Made by a program: the position numbers and the translations under genes. A DNA stretch of 64,000 nucleotides from Trogon surrucura. Its lineage: Eukaryota > Chordata > Aves > Trogoniformes > Trogonidae. The notes beneath the pieces were generated by a model. That model did not search any database. It was not told the origin of the DNA and worked only from the letters and a program-made list of their open reading frames with translations. Within the stretch, counting starts at the first letter, position 1; each line of letters starts with the position of its first letter. Positions 49,895 through 63,367 of this stretch are shown here, one piece after another. The DNA is taken from the NCBI GenBank assembly GCA_020746105.1, contig CM036618.1, positions 95,536,122 to 95,600,121 of the forward strand, in the 5' to 3' direction.

Positions 49895-52800
49895 ACAACT
49901 GGAGACATCATCTGAGGAGCACACAGGGTCAGACCTCAGCCAACAGCTATAACCTATTACGAACTGCTCTGAGACACATGCAGCTTGTAATAAATACGGA
50001 CTTGACCTTCAAAATCATCCTCAAAGCCATCAGATTCCTGAGTTTTACAGGTACTACCTGCATCGGGTCTAGGACCGTGTGTGCTGAACACCAGCCCCTA
50101 TTACATCTTCCATGGAGTATAAATTGCAGGATTTTACTTTTCTTTAAGATGCACTTCCCAGTCATCTCTGCTCTACTTCCTCTGCCCTATAGGCAACCTT
50201 CTGCCTGGCCCCCTCTCATCTTTTCTGGCTATCTCTACACAAGGAAAAGCCGTCAAGCAGCAGTCTACATGCAAAAGGGAAAAAAATAGCTGTCAGGTCT
50301 TTCATACAGGAGACAGAGTGGGTCAGTAAGATTCAACACCAGAGCTGTAGACAAAACACACACAGTAGAAAACTATCGGGCTTAGATGATGGATAAGGTC
50401 TGCTGAATTCACTAGCACTCCCCATCACTCCACTTGCTCCAATATCTTTTCCAGAATTAGGAACAGGATTTATTTAGTAGTGACAGATGCTCGTGAAAGC
50501 TCATGTCCTTATAGAAGCAGCTGTCTGAGACTAAGCAAATGCAGAGAAATACAAGGGAAAGACCAGTCCTCCTGAGTATCCTCTCTGCTAGTGTCCTTTA
50601 TATGTGATGTATGACTTCACATCCTCACAGTATTTGGATGCTTCTCAGTCCCAACACATAAAATACTCCCAGCCTCTGTCCCCAAAGCTCTGCAGAAGTA
50701 CTCCAGAAACAGGGGGCACTTCAAGCTTCAGCTGCAAGACCACACACTGTCTAGCCAACGAGATCCAGCATGACGCAAAACAGCCCTCACAGTCACAATC
50801 TAACTACAATTAAACAAAAGCGATAGTTTATGGTATAATGTTCCTAATACCTGTCGGTACTGGGGTTCAGAAGAGTGCCTCTAAACTTAGTATTTAACTG
50901 AGCTATTCAAACACGAGTTTACAACCACTTGAAAGGCTTTGGCCCCAGGCAGCTGCCTCTGAACTGCTTCGGCAGAATTTGCATTTACCCTGACGACCTG
51001 GAATCTCTTCTCGGTTCTACCAGTCCTTTGTCAGCTGCAGGATTGCTCTACCTCTCCTGCAATGTTACTGAGATCACTAACTGAACAGACAGGCATTTAA
51101 GACTTAAGTTAGCAGCTCAAGACTACTTTTGTTTCTGAGTAGAATATTTTATATTTCAGGTGTTTGAATTGTTTTTTTTACATGTTAACATTACAGTTTT
51201 TGTAAAATAATTAGCATTTAAAAATAATTTTTCATTTTTAAATATTTGTATGAAGAAATATATAATTCTAAAAGGAGCCCTCAGTAACCATATTTTTCTC
51301 ATCACAAAATGTTTCTCTCAATTTTATTTTAATGTTTTTTGATCTCTACTAGATAAGAGATGGCAACACATGGCAGATACTAGCAAAAAGATTTGCATAG
51401 CAGAAATAACACAAATTTCTCCCACACAATGACCCTGAAATTTTTTCCTAAAAATAACTCGAACAAGTAAGATCAGATTCATTTCTAGACTGGCCTAACC
51501 AGATTCACAGTGACTCCCCTTATGCTGAATTTATGTGAATTGCCTCTGGAATCTTGTACCCTTGGCATTTTGTCTAAAATGATCTTGTGTCAAAACTTCC
51601 CCAGGAATGAATATAAGACGCTCAACACAACACTGAGTGACTTCTGATGCATTTCAGTTATATACTACTCAATGTAAGACCTTTATGGTGACACTAATAC
51701 AGCTTAGTTCTACTCTCCTTTGAATTTTCTCTGGATTATGCCATTTTTTTTGCCTAAATCACTCAATCTTCAGTTTTGATGAAGTGTCTTCTTTGAATCA
51801 TGAGCCACCATGTAGAAAAAACCAACAACACTCATGTGCTTTTGGTCAAGAATCCAATAGCTTTATCTCACCTTCATTAGCAACACTGATAAAAAAAAAA
51901 TAAAATCCACGAATTCATTAGCAAGGCACTGTGAAGACAAACACCTGAGATAAAGTGTCCTTTAGAAAGCTCTTGGATTCCTCATCATAGTTCATTTGCT
52001 GCTGAGTTATACTCCAGGATATGTGGAGAGCATTAGGGCACAAAGCCCCAAGAATATTTATTAGAAGTAATGACTGAGGAACTGCCAGGATATAGCACTC
52101 TTTCCCAACAACATCAGCGAAATGTATTGGTTTCCAAACATCAGTGACATCTGATGAACCCAGATACACAGAAGAGACTATCACTCCCTCTTCAGCACTT
52201 TATTTCCAGTCACGAGGGGACTGGCAAACCCTGTCAGCCAGCAGCACTTACTGCAGGCTCATTGGCAAACTGGACAGATGTAAATGAGGACAAGTTAACA
52301 CTACAGTGGGTATAGAATATGTTTCACCTGCTGTCTGCGGCACATTGGTGACTATGGTCCATATTTATCCAGACAGAGATGAAGGCAAAAAAAGACAAGT
52401 CTTGAAGACCTTTAATGAAGATATTTTCTCTCTCTTAGGAAAAAAAAAAAAAAAATCTCCTGCAGAAGGCAGAAAGGTCCTTGGTCATCTTGCATCCTTT
52501 ACTAATTGTGAAAGATTGTTTCTCTTCCATTTTCATTCTTGCAGTGACAGCTTTTGCTCCAGAGAAACATTTTCCCCTCCTGCCCACAGCATCTGCTCCA
52601 GCACCATGCCTTCCAGATAAATAACCTCTTTCATCACATTAATCATCCTTAATGAGGCAGAAATTCTTTCTGTAAATTCACTCCCTCCTTAGCTCTTTTT
52701 GGATCCTGATACAGAGGCCTTTCATTGCAATGCCTTAGATAGAGGGAAGCAGTTAGGTCAGATCATGAATTTTATTTCATACTTTATTTAATATGGCTCA

Positions 52801-55800
52801 GCAAGAGGAGGAGAAAGATGTGGTAATGACCACGGAGAGTAAAAGATTTCTTTATTCTTTCAGGAATTACAACACCAAATCAAATCTATCCTTGCTTTAG
52901 GATAGGTGCAAGGAACTGGGTTGAGTACTGTTACCAGTCTTCTTTTATGGGGAAGAATGGTTCCTTCTCAACCCTTTCACTGTTCATAGTTGGAAAGAAG
53001 AATACCTTTCACACAAGGTTTACCTTTTACAAATGTAGACATCCATCATCTTCAAGCATTATATACTTAACCTTATGACAGCAAGCGAAGGAGGGTGGCA
53101 GCTCCTGAGCAGGTACTCTACACTCCCATAAGCCTGTGCCTGCTTAGGCAGGGCAGGAGAGAAGCAGGGAGTGCGAGCCCTGCACACATCTGAATGACCA
53201 CATATCATGTTGTCATTTCTTACAATCAAATTCATGAGTTTTGTCCTTGACTATCCTGTGCCTCCATCTGTCTCTGGTCTCAAACAATCCTACTCAGTCA
53301 ACATTCCACCCCATCATGTTTAGCCATCATTTCTTTGTGATACTGGACATTTCAAGATCCTTTATGGGAAAGATAAACCATTTCAAATGGATGATGGATT
53401 TTTAAATTGTTGGATGTTTTGAATAAACATCAGTAATACATACTTAATCCCATCTTCATATTATTACATCTCTTCATATAGGTAATGCACTTCTTTGAAA
53501 CTCTTGAGTCTGGCACTGGTGGGCTTCAGGGAACCAGAGCTTTATTAAAAATGAGTTCTTCAATACAAATGTTTTCTACCCTAGAATCAGAAATTTTAGA
53601 TATATCTGGGGACGACCCCACTGGTTTCAAGAGTCTTCAGAAAATAGCTTTCTGGTTTTACATTATAGCTATTCTTGGGAGGAGGGTAGGGGACTGAAAG
53701 TATGTATACACATTATTTTTCCTCAGTCTAAAACCAATAGGTACATCCACTTCAATAATTTAACCATTTTGTTTCTACTTTCTCTTATGTAGAATCACTG
53801 AGCCAAGGTGGCAAAATCCAGAAGAGACTACTAACATTTTTGGAAGCTCTCAAAACATGAAGAGTAGGCCCCGGAGACAATCTTCAAGAGAGTGAGAATT
53901 GAATGCTCTGTCTAAACTTTTCACAGATCCTGATATATAAACTTTTCAAATGCTGTTCACACAGATCCATGGTACAAGTACCTCATCTTTCGCAATCCAC
54001 CTTTAACACAAAAGATCTGACTATATCCTCAGACTGTGCGAGTTGGCAGTATTATCTGGTACTTAGGCAGCCTTTAATGGAAGTGAGTGTTCAGGGTTTA
54101 GTTTGAATTCTGTGTGAAAATGGACAGACAATCTATATTATAATTTCCAAATTACACTAAATATTGGAAATGTTTGAAGTCATGTATATAAAATGTTCGC
54201 TAGTAATTCCTTACTCTGTGAGCTATAACCTCACTTGTAATAAAATAGGATTTCTGATCAGGTTCAGTTTAAAATACATTTGCAATTTTAAGTGTAACAG
54301 CAGATAGCTCACAAAATGAGGGAGATTTCTTCCTGTGTTCTAGGTCTGTATACAGCAGAGGTCACGCTCTTTATCCTTGCATGGTGGAAATAATTTCTAA
54401 GCAGCACAGACCTAGGGCTTGCTTTCCTTCCTTATATGGTTTTTACCATAGCATGTAATTCTGATTTCAGCTTGATATTCAGGGAGGTGTATGTGAGAAG
54501 ATAACTGTTGTCTCTAAACAATGCTACTGCTACATTATTTTAACTAGCAGGGCTTCCTGGCAAATGGGTGACACTTCTGCAGGGACATTTAGGAATGATT
54601 TTGTTCTAAAAAATAAGTTAGGTTAATTAGACATCTGCTGTTCCCCCTGTTTACATTGCTGTGTTGATCTGCTTTCTCATTCTCAAATTATTGGCACATG
54701 CAAACAATTTAACTTTCCTCTCCTGCATTCTGCAATAACTTCCCTCCAGGTTCAGCCCCAGTTTGCTCATAGCCCAGTGATTCTCTGCTCCTCCTTAATC
54801 CTTTTGCTTTGTTTCACTCCTTCCTTTTCACCAGTAATGGCTCATCATCATACCTCTCTTGTCTTCACTCAGTTAAGAAGCATGTCCACAGTGTAGAGCA
54901 CTGTGTAAATGTTACAGGGCTATATAAATGTTTTGAAATAACTCCTTTGGGAGAAAAGGAAATCTTTCTCCAGCTGAATGAGATGATCTTACAAACAAGA
55001 TGAATTTGTTTGAAATTATATCCTAATATCATATCCTAAATTTATTCCCAGCACTTCCATTCTTACAAATGAGTACAGTAACTGTGTATCACCATGATTT
55101 CACTCTTTTTTTTGACAGAATAATCATCCATTTCTGTTCTGTATCCATCCCACCAGAGCTGGGCACAACTATAGGCTCACTCAAGCTTTGTCATGGTTAG
55201 AGGTGAGCAGCAGAAAACAGTGCTGCAAGATAATTTGATTTCAAAACCAAAGATGATGGGCTGCCCTACCTTCATGCTGAGCTCAAAAACTACTTTAAAA
55301 AGAAATCCTGGAATAGTAAATTATTTTAACAATCTGGAATAACAATCTCCTAAAATAATAAATTAAACTTAATATGATATATAGATTTCAAAGGCTTAGG
55401 AAATCTCTTAACGAGTCACCAGTGGAAGAAGAGAAAGCTTTGCACTGAGGCATCCATATTCCTCCCCGTGAATTAATTCACCTTGCACACCTTCCTGAGC
55501 ATGTGCTGTTCTGTGAATGAGCTAGCTTCATTAGGAACCACAGAGATAAAATTAAGGAGAAAAAGCTCAACCACCTGTTCAGCATCCCCAGTATATGACC
55601 AGTGCCCAAAACCTGAAGTAACAGTGTTTGATAGCATAACAATGCTAGCAAGGGAAAAATCGAAGGCTCCCAAATACTTTTTAGAAATGAAGCATGGGGT
55701 GGAGGCAGGCCATATGCTTAAATTCAAAGACACTACCGCGCAATCAATGCTAATGTAGTGAAAATCTGACAACTTTACAATAAGGTGGGGTTTAAATTTC

Positions 55801-57867
55801 TAGAGAGGAAAGTGCAGAAATTTTCCACCTGAAAACTTAAGCAGCAGCCTATGCGGACAGAGGGAAAAGCACCTGTCACTCTATATCACCTTTGGAGCTT
55901 GTATCGACTCTGATGGAATGGATCAGTAGTGTTGCCTTGAATAGATCCAGATAACATTCATCTTAGCTGAACACGATGACAGATGTGTTAAAACAACTTC
56001 AGATCTCAACAGAGTGATAGTAGTTGGGGACAAAGTATAAGTCTTGAAACAGCTGTTCTGGGCTCATTTCACTTTTTTCAAGCTGGGAAGAAATGAAATT
56101 TTGGGAGTTGTATTCACTGCTAGTACAGAAAAATGCCAAACTGTTTGAGCAAGAGTGCCAAAGGCTTCCTGGCACTTTCTCAGAGTTCACTGGCTGGGAT
56201 GTTATTCCTTGTGGGAATATGTGACAACAGACATTAGTCACTGCTGCAGATATTAACACAGCAAGCCAACCCAGAACTGCACGCACTGATTCTTCCTTTG
56301 CTTTCAGTGCAAAATCCTGTCAAGAAGAAAGCCTAAACAAAAGCTAAAAGCATAGCATTTCCCTTGGGATTGAATTGTGCTTTGTTCCCAGGTTCTCTTC
56401 TGGAAGAACGATGCTGCTTTTGCACAATACATTTAGTTTATCAAAGGAATTTAAGAAAACATAAGTGTGCATGATCCTTTCACTTATTAAAGACGTAGAC
56501 CACCTCTTAGCTATTAAAACACTCAAGTCAATGTCTCCAGGATTTTCTGCTTTTCAAGTATCACTCAGCTCTTTAGTTTCTGACTTTGTTAATGGCAACA
56601 TGCAGGGCTCAGCAGGACTCTAGAGGTGAGAACACAAGGCTGTAGATCTCTGTTAAACTGTCAGGAGGATCCCTCATGAGGTACAACAGTCTGACAGTTA
56701 AGATTGCTACAAGAGAAGAATTTGGACAAGCAAATGTAGAAACTTTGCATGTCTGGTAGAAATTACCTCTTTGGGGAATGACACATCAGTGGTCTTACTG
56801 AGTTAATGAAACAAAAGTGGATCACTAGAGGGAACACTGTGCACAATCACTCGGGTTTTCCTGGTTTTTTCCACTGAAACTAATAAAAATCTGCAAAGTT
56901 TAGACTATTGATATCCATTGTTAGAGTACTGCAACTGTCTAAGTAGAAAGAACAGTGGATTTTCCTACACAGAAAGACAATGTGGCTTACTGTAAACTGC
57001 AACTGTGAAACATTACCTGATGATACACACTTCTGAAATATACACACTATGTCCATCCACCACCAGATAGACATTTACCTTGGGTCTTCATATCTAGTGG
57101 CATAGTCTAGCAGGCTGCTAATAAATATTCTAGTGCATTAAGCTATAACAATGATCTAGCCTGTCTTTGGTTTCTAAAAATTTTGCCCAAACTCAATCCA
57201 CTAAATCCTCACTTTCACTTGAACCAGAGTTCACTTGGAGATTCCTATGGGACTGCAAAAAGATTCTGTACTAGTACAGCTCTTACTAAGCATTAAAATA
57301 AAGGACATGGGATTATACTGCAAAGCACCTTCATATGAAAACCAGAAATGTTCACAAGAAACTAAATAACATGTATGATAGTGGTGTTTTGGACAAAAAT
57401 AGGACTAATTGCAGAGCTGGGTGCAACTGTTCGCTGTTCATAAGGAAGTCTGAAATTCTGTTTCAGAAAGCAGAATACTCATGTCTGAACTGTGAAAGAA
57501 AAAAAACCCACCTCTTTCCAAGCTCATTATGGAAGAGAATTCTTGCTGCAACTCTGCTGATCCCACTGGTCATGCATTCTTAATACCACTGCCTTTGTCC
57601 TACCAATAGTCACATTTTGTTTTTTTCCCCAGTGGAGATGCACATGGAAGAACAGCCCAGTCACCGGAACTTAGTTCAGATACCCAAAATGGCCAGAAAG
57701 CCAATTTTTTTCCTTGCTCTGTCACTGTGCTTTTTATATTACACTCAGAATTTGAGTGCTTGCAAGAGGTAACAGAGGCACCTCAGACAGGAAACTATGC
57801 AAGTAAAGCTAGGAAGTCATGTTTTGCAATACTACCCTGTCCAGGTGCAATTGTCCGATTATTTTGT
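49895..57867. other. Long stretch without a recognisable gene
   Basis: AT-rich unique-looking DNA with an A16 run at 52440-52455. An open minus-strand stretch at about 56318-55996 has an AG acceptor-like start and a hydrophobic segment but no ATG and no recognised family (see the rejected list). No LTR or CR1 ends were seen. Confidence 0.45.
52440..52455. repeat. A16 homopolymer
   Basis: This is a run of 16 A residues. No retroposon body is recognisable upstream. Confidence 0.9.
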
Positions 57868-58077
57868 TATTTTTTTTCTACAGTGAGGGTAGTGAAACAT
57901 CAGAACAGGTTGCTCAGAGAGGTGGTAGAATGTTTCCACCATGGAAGCATTCAGGGTTGGGTTGGACAGGGCTCTGAGCAATCTGTCTAATTAAAGATGT
58001 CCATGCTCACTGCAAGGGGGTTGGTCTAGATAACTTTAATAGGTCCTTCCTTACCAAACCAATCTATGATTCAATGA
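57868..58077 (+). mobile_element. CR1 LINE 3'-end fragment (about 0.2 kb)
   Basis: The sequence TTTCTACAGTGAGGGTAGTG, then GAACAGGTTGCTCAGAGAGG and TGGTAGAATG, is the decayed end of CR1 ORF2 (VRHW-RLLREVV). It continues through the GGTTGGTCTAGATAAC segment of the 3' UTR to the tail CAATCTATGATTCAATGA. The 5' end is truncated. It is moderately diverged and no target duplication is evident. Confidence 0.9.
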
Positions 58078-61000
58078 ACCTAGAATATTTGTTTCCACGA
58101 CAAAGGAAATGTGTGATATTGTTAACCTTGTGGTCCACAAGGTGAGGAAAGGAATGACACTGAGGCTCAAGCAAAGGACAAGGGGAAAAGGAACTGAGGA
58201 TTGTCTAAAAAGTTTTTGCTATGCACAAATCATAGTGTTAGAAAAGTCAGGGTAAGCGTTTCATTGGCCTGAGTTACTTCATGGAGGGTCTGGCCTCCCA
58301 TCAACACTACTGTAAAAGGAAGGAAAGAAGAATGATCTTATACTGCTTTGTGAGAAATGTCACTTTCACTTAGAAGTTAGTGACTTCCAGAATGAGACTA
58401 GGAAAAGGTTAGATCAGGGGCCTTGAATTCATGAGAAAAGGTCATAAAACCACAACCTTTTCATGTCACTTGCAATATTCTGTGATCTTCTAATTTGCTG
58501 TCTGTGAGAAAAACAGTGAAGTTGTTTGCTAAGCATGGGGTCAAGCTCACTAGGGTCAAAAAAGAGAAAGATTCATACATCACATTGTCCTCTTGTAGGA
58601 CTAGCCAAACAGATTTTATTTGTTGTGCATATATAAAACAGCAAGAAAATCCACTGGTCTATTGTCAGCCTGGCCAGGATGCTCATGGGGCTGCCAAAGA
58701 GATACATTTGAGGTTTCCTCCACTCCCCAGTTGGTCGCCTTGTCTGGAGCTTGATTTAGTGAGATGTGCATTGCTACTTACAGTTAAGCTGGCAGTATTG
58801 CAGAAGTTGGCTATAAGACCTATGGCTATAGGAGCTGGAGCATCCAAGAAGATTTTGCATGAATTATGACTTTGGCCACCTTCAATACCATGCTCCAGAT
58901 ATTGCCTTCTGGGTGGGTATTTTGCACTTGGCATTCATTTGCCTCTCCACCTATGGCCAAGCCCAATTCATCAAGTGCAAACTGATAAAGTGGAAGATAT
59001 ATGAGAATTGTATAACCCCTTAATAGTTCAATGGTGTTTTCTCAAAAGACAGATTACATGATGTGTTTGAAATATATGGAAAGAGGAGGGGTTAGACTTG
59101 GCATTTCACCCTGTCTAATGGTGCACAGTGAACTTGACAGAGAACAGAACTTGACTGAGCAAACACTAAGCATAGGCCAGTGATGAGAGATGCCAAGCTC
59201 AAGACACTCAGAATAAGCAGTGGGAAGAACTGAGGCCACATATCACAGCAGAATTACAAGCCAAGCAGGACTCACTCTCTGCTAAATGAAGTGCTTCAAA
59301 ATTCAAGGTGCATATTTAGAATGCAAACCAATGTAATAATAAAAAATAATGTAATAAATAAACTGTGAGACCAGGCAAAAAAGCCCCTTTGACACCTACT
59401 GGTTGCTTTGGACAGGCATACTGACATTCCTCTCGATTAGTATCAGTCCAGAGTGGATATCCTCACCCATTACTCCAGCTTCCTGCAAGAGTAACCCCAG
59501 TTTAAAATTGCACTTAAAATATTTGTCTACTCTTGAAACTAGAAATCACCTCACTTCAGGTATACACCATACTTCTTCCAGCATTCTTCCTTTACTGTTG
59601 CTGAAGAACTCTGATGTTGTGACCCAATGCTTTGATAAACATTTCATTTTGAAATAATGTTTTCACATAACACAAGGTTAAAATGGCAAACTATGTATTG
59701 GAGATTTGCTGCAAACCTTAGCAGCCAGGTGGGGAAGGCATACAGAAACCACATTTGGATGTGGGAAAATGGGGTACATTGAGTAATTGATTACTCACAT
59801 AACCTCCTAGATGAAAGCATAGTTTTCTACTCTTCTACTTCTTCCTTAAGGACATTAAATCTCTCATACTCACCTATAACTTAGAGAAATGATTAGTCTC
59901 CAGAAGCGTAGCTATTTTAAGAAAAATTTGGCCTCTGGCTGCTTACTCTGGGAAAAGGACTAGGGAGAACCGCTTGTTTGGCTGGTAAAGGAGAGTCAGG
60001 TGAGCTAACCACTGCCCTTCTCCCTGAATTCATCTTTATTAGGCAAACCTAAAGCTCTAAGAAAATGCCAAAATAGAAAGCATCAGTATGAACTGACCTG
60101 AAAAAAAAGCCTCCCTACCCTGCACCCTGAGAAAACCTAAAGTTATTCCAGTTCAGTTTCCAAGAGTTGCTTGTTCACTGAACAGGCACATAAGTCATCC
60201 CAGGAGCCCAGGGGCAAGCAAGGGCTGCTTTTTTTTTTTTCAGACTGATGCCCTGCATGGGATTCTGGTGGGGCTGGTGCCAGCTCTGTTAGGAGTTTTG
60301 TCCTCACTCTGCAGATGTATTTGTATGTGACACACCATAGGAATCAGCAACATCAGTGAGACACCTTCCACCTGTCTTTGGGAGGTGAGAAACTCCCGAG
60401 AAATTTTTATTTTACTTTAAAAGTCATTTTAGGGTCATGAGCCTACCCCTCCTCCCCCCACTTACCGTTCCCCAGTGAGTTTAAGTTACATAAGGAAACT
60501 GAGCTCACCTTTAGTAGAAGCACACCAAGCCTTCTTTCCTTAAAAACGCAACACTTGCCACTTACACACCAACATCACATGTTCAGCTGTGAAGACTAAT
60601 GCTCCTCACCTCCTCTTAGTAAGTTACTAATCTACCCAATGATATTTTCTATGAATTCCTAGAGAATACAGTAGTGCTTTCCCCTTGCTTACGAGCTCTA
60701 TCTAAACACAGTGCTTAGGTACAGGCATATAACACCAACTGCTTCACAGTGGCCTGCCACACCACAACACCCTGGTGTCCTCAGTCATACCCGTAACACA
60801 AGACATAAACACAGAAACATCACCACACCCCTTCTAAGCTGCTGACTGCCCAAGACAGTTGTTATTAAAAGCATTACTTACTGATATACTGCTTTTCTGT
60901 AGCATCACCTGACTGCTGTACTCCCAGACTCATTGGTTAGAGGCACAGCTATACCTGAAGGTTCATTATATTTGCTGGCTTCAGTTCTCCATTGGCTGCT

Positions 61001-62241
61001 TTGGATGCAACTCAGCTGATGGCAGTGAAGCTGCTCAACTCACTTTCACATGGAACTTCACCTAATAAATTCCTGGAAGTATGTCATTGCGCCAACACTT
61101 TATTCAAGCCTGAACATAATTCTTATCCGATACTCCTAACAACTATAATTGATCTTTCTGTATTTATTATGTTTGACCCACTATATACTGCAATAAACCA
61201 GATTGTAAGTGCATTGGGTTGTTTTATATCATCTCTGTAGAATGTCTTAATTAGTATGCCTGATATTCTTCTACCAGAAATAAAGTAACAAAAATAGCAG
61301 CAGTATTATATCTTTTGCAATATGATCATTCATGTTCTCATGTGGTTCCAAGAAGCATTTTATGACTAAAAGGAGAAGAGAAGGAAGCACCTATGGCAAA
61401 AAGTGCCCTGATTCTGTATAATGAAGTTGATGAAAGGTCAGAAAATCTTCCACCTCCTGTGAATTTCTTCCAACATCTTTGCAATATCATCTTCCGTGGA
61501 CAACAAAAGCAACGACAAATATGTCTCAACAAGACAATGAATTATCACTCTTCTGTTTTAGATTTATGCTGCTGTCATAGAGTCCCTGCCACATGAGGTT
61601 TTGCTATGGGCAAACCATCTCTTTTTTCGGTTCAGGAGTAAAGTTTCGAGCAAGTGGTAATGGTACTGCCTCCATCACCTTTATCTCTATAATTCCTTCC
61701 ATGGTGGCTTGAAAGCACTGTTAATATTGACAGTTTTCTGTTTTGCCACATGGTGGAAATTCAAAGTCAACTTACTTCACTTTTCAAAAGAATATGCAAA
61801 TGCTTCCACACATGTCCTGTCTTATTTTAATTAATGGCTCTTTTTAGCTTTATACGTCAGAAAAAATAATAATCTCTACCTAACACAGCATTGTCTAAGA
61901 CTGTCCATCCTAGATTAGTTCAGACAGCAATAATTTCTAATGAACTGTGCATAATGTCGTGTCCATTTTTCCTCAGTAATACACTATAGCTTAAAACGTA
62001 ATGCACAAAAACTATTGAGCAGCTTCTGATTGAATTTTGTCTTTGTCACAATAAACTCATCTCCAAAATGGCAACCCTTTCTCCTCTATGATCAGTATGC
62101 AAGTCACTGTCAGCTACCAGGTAAAACAGGGCGTTCATGTCCTGGAACCACATCCCACCACAAGGAAGCAAGGTCTGTGTGTGTGGATGGCAAGGATACC
62201 TGGGCTATGAGGGTACTTGGTTAGTGGCTGTGCAGGTGTAA
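58078..62241. other. No gene or repeat recognised
   Basis: AT-rich unique-looking DNA. Open frames such as 58495-58869 (124 codons) and 60992-61240 match no known family. Confidence 0.5.
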
Positions 62242-62246
62242 CCTTG
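62242..62246. repeat. Left target-site duplication of inverted LTR
   Basis: CCTTG precedes the LTR terminus. It pairs with CTTTG at 63363-63367, so four of five bases match. This supports the assigned LTR boundaries. Confidence 0.5.
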
Positions 62247-63362
62247 TGTAGTGGTTTGACCCTGGCTGGAGGCCAGGTGCTCAACACAGCTGATCTATCA
62301 CTCCCCTTTCTCAGCTAGATGGGGGGAGAAAATATAATGAAAGGCTCATGGGTTGAGATAAGGATAGGGAGATCATTCACAGTTACTTTCCTGGGCAAAA
62401 CAGATGTTATTTGGGGAAATCAATTAAATTTGTTAACAATCAAATTACAGAAGAGTAATGAAAAATAAAAGCAGATCTTAAAAACAGCATTTTAACATCT
62501 TCTCTCCACTCCTCCTTTCTTCCTGTGCTCCTCCCAATTACCAATCTTCTCCCACGAAGGGGCACAGAGGGTCAGGGAAGGGGGATGTGGTCAGCTCATC
62601 CAATGTCTCCACCACTCTTTCTGCTACTAAGGGAGGACTCCTCATTCTTCCCCTGCTCCAATGTGGAGTCCCTCTCATGGGAGACTGTTCTTTACACACC
62701 TTCTCCAATATGAGTCCTCTCACAAGAGACAGTTTTTGACAAACTGCCCTAATGTGAGCCTCTCTCCATGGGGTGCAGTCCTTCAGAAGCAAACTGCTCC
62801 AACATTAATTCTCCATGGCATCACAAGTCCTGTCAGTAAACCCACTCCGGTGTGGGCTCCACTTTCTCCATGGGCTACAGGTCCTGGCAGTAGCCTACTC
62901 CAGTACAGTCTTCCCACAGTGTCACAGCCTCCTTCAGATATCCAGCCACTTCGGCGTGGGGTCCTCCACAGGTGGACATCCACACCTCATCACCTCCATG
63001 GACTGCAGGTGGGCAACCTGCCTCACCATGGTCTTCACCACGGCTCAGAGGAATCTCTGCTCTGGCACCTGGAGCACATCCTCACCCCACTTCTTCACTG
63101 ACCTTAGTGTCTTCATATATTCTCACTCCTCTCTCTCTCTGTCAGTTGTTGTAGTGCAGTTCTTTTTTCCTGCTTCTTAAACGTGTTTTCATAGAGGCAT
63201 TCTTATCCTGTCATCACTAATGGGCTCAGCCTTGGCCAGTGTTCGGTCCGTCTTTGGAGCCAGCTGACATTGGCTCTAATGGACCGAGGGAAAGCTTCTA
63301 TCAGCTTTTGACGGTAGTTGCCCCTACAGCCTCCTTGCTACTGAAATCTGATCAGGCAAACA
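62247..63362 (-). mobile_element. Solo LTR, about 1.12 kb, avian ERV family (copy 2, inverted)
   Basis: The plus strand begins TGTAGTGGTTTGACCCTGGC and ends CAGGCAAACA, giving TG...CA termini. It is collinear in reverse complement with the LTR at 31654-32694. Flanking CCTTG/CTTTG gives a 5-bp target duplication with one mismatch. Read on the minus strand it has GTTTGCCTGATCAG, GGCCAAGGCTGAGCC, GAAGACCATGGTGAGGCAGG, ~45-bp repeated units around GGACTGCACCCCATGGAGAG, GATGAGCTGACCACA and GGGGAGTGATAGATC. The AATAAA of copy 1 reads AACAAA here. Open frames within it, such as 62661-63101 on the plus strand, are by-products. No retroviral genes flank it, so it is a solo LTR. The family name is uncertain. 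Confidence 0.87.
62640..62960 (-). repeat. ~45-bp imperfect tandem units inside the LTR
   Basis: On the minus strand about five units repeat a CCCATGGAGA- or CCCATGAGAGG-type core, followed by a CACATTGGAG- or ATGTTGGAG-type segment and ending near AGAACTG or CAGGACTTG. Copy 1 has the matching array at about 32127-32300. Confidence 0.6.
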
Positions 63363-63367
63363 CTTTG
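63363..63367. repeat. Right target-site duplication of inverted LTR
   Basis: CTTTG directly follows the terminal CA. It pairs with CCTTG at 62242-62246 with one mismatch. Confidence 0.5.

Noticed and set aside
5858-52455. Several A15-A16 or T16 runs as possible processed-pseudogene tails
   Set aside because: None has a recognisable coding body next to it or a target duplication. They look like simple homopolymers.
55996-56318. Minus-strand open frame with a signal-peptide-like start (hydrophobic GWLAVLISAAV) after an AG acceptor-like site
   Set aside because: The apparent initiator at 56284-56286 is GTG, not ATG. A frame of about 106 codons is expected by chance in 64 kb. I recognise no family and no clear donor site or neighbouring exon.
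62661-63101. 146-codon plus-strand open frame
   Set aside because: It lies antisense within the solo LTR at 62247-63362 and its repeats mirror the LTR tandem units. It is a by-product of that element.
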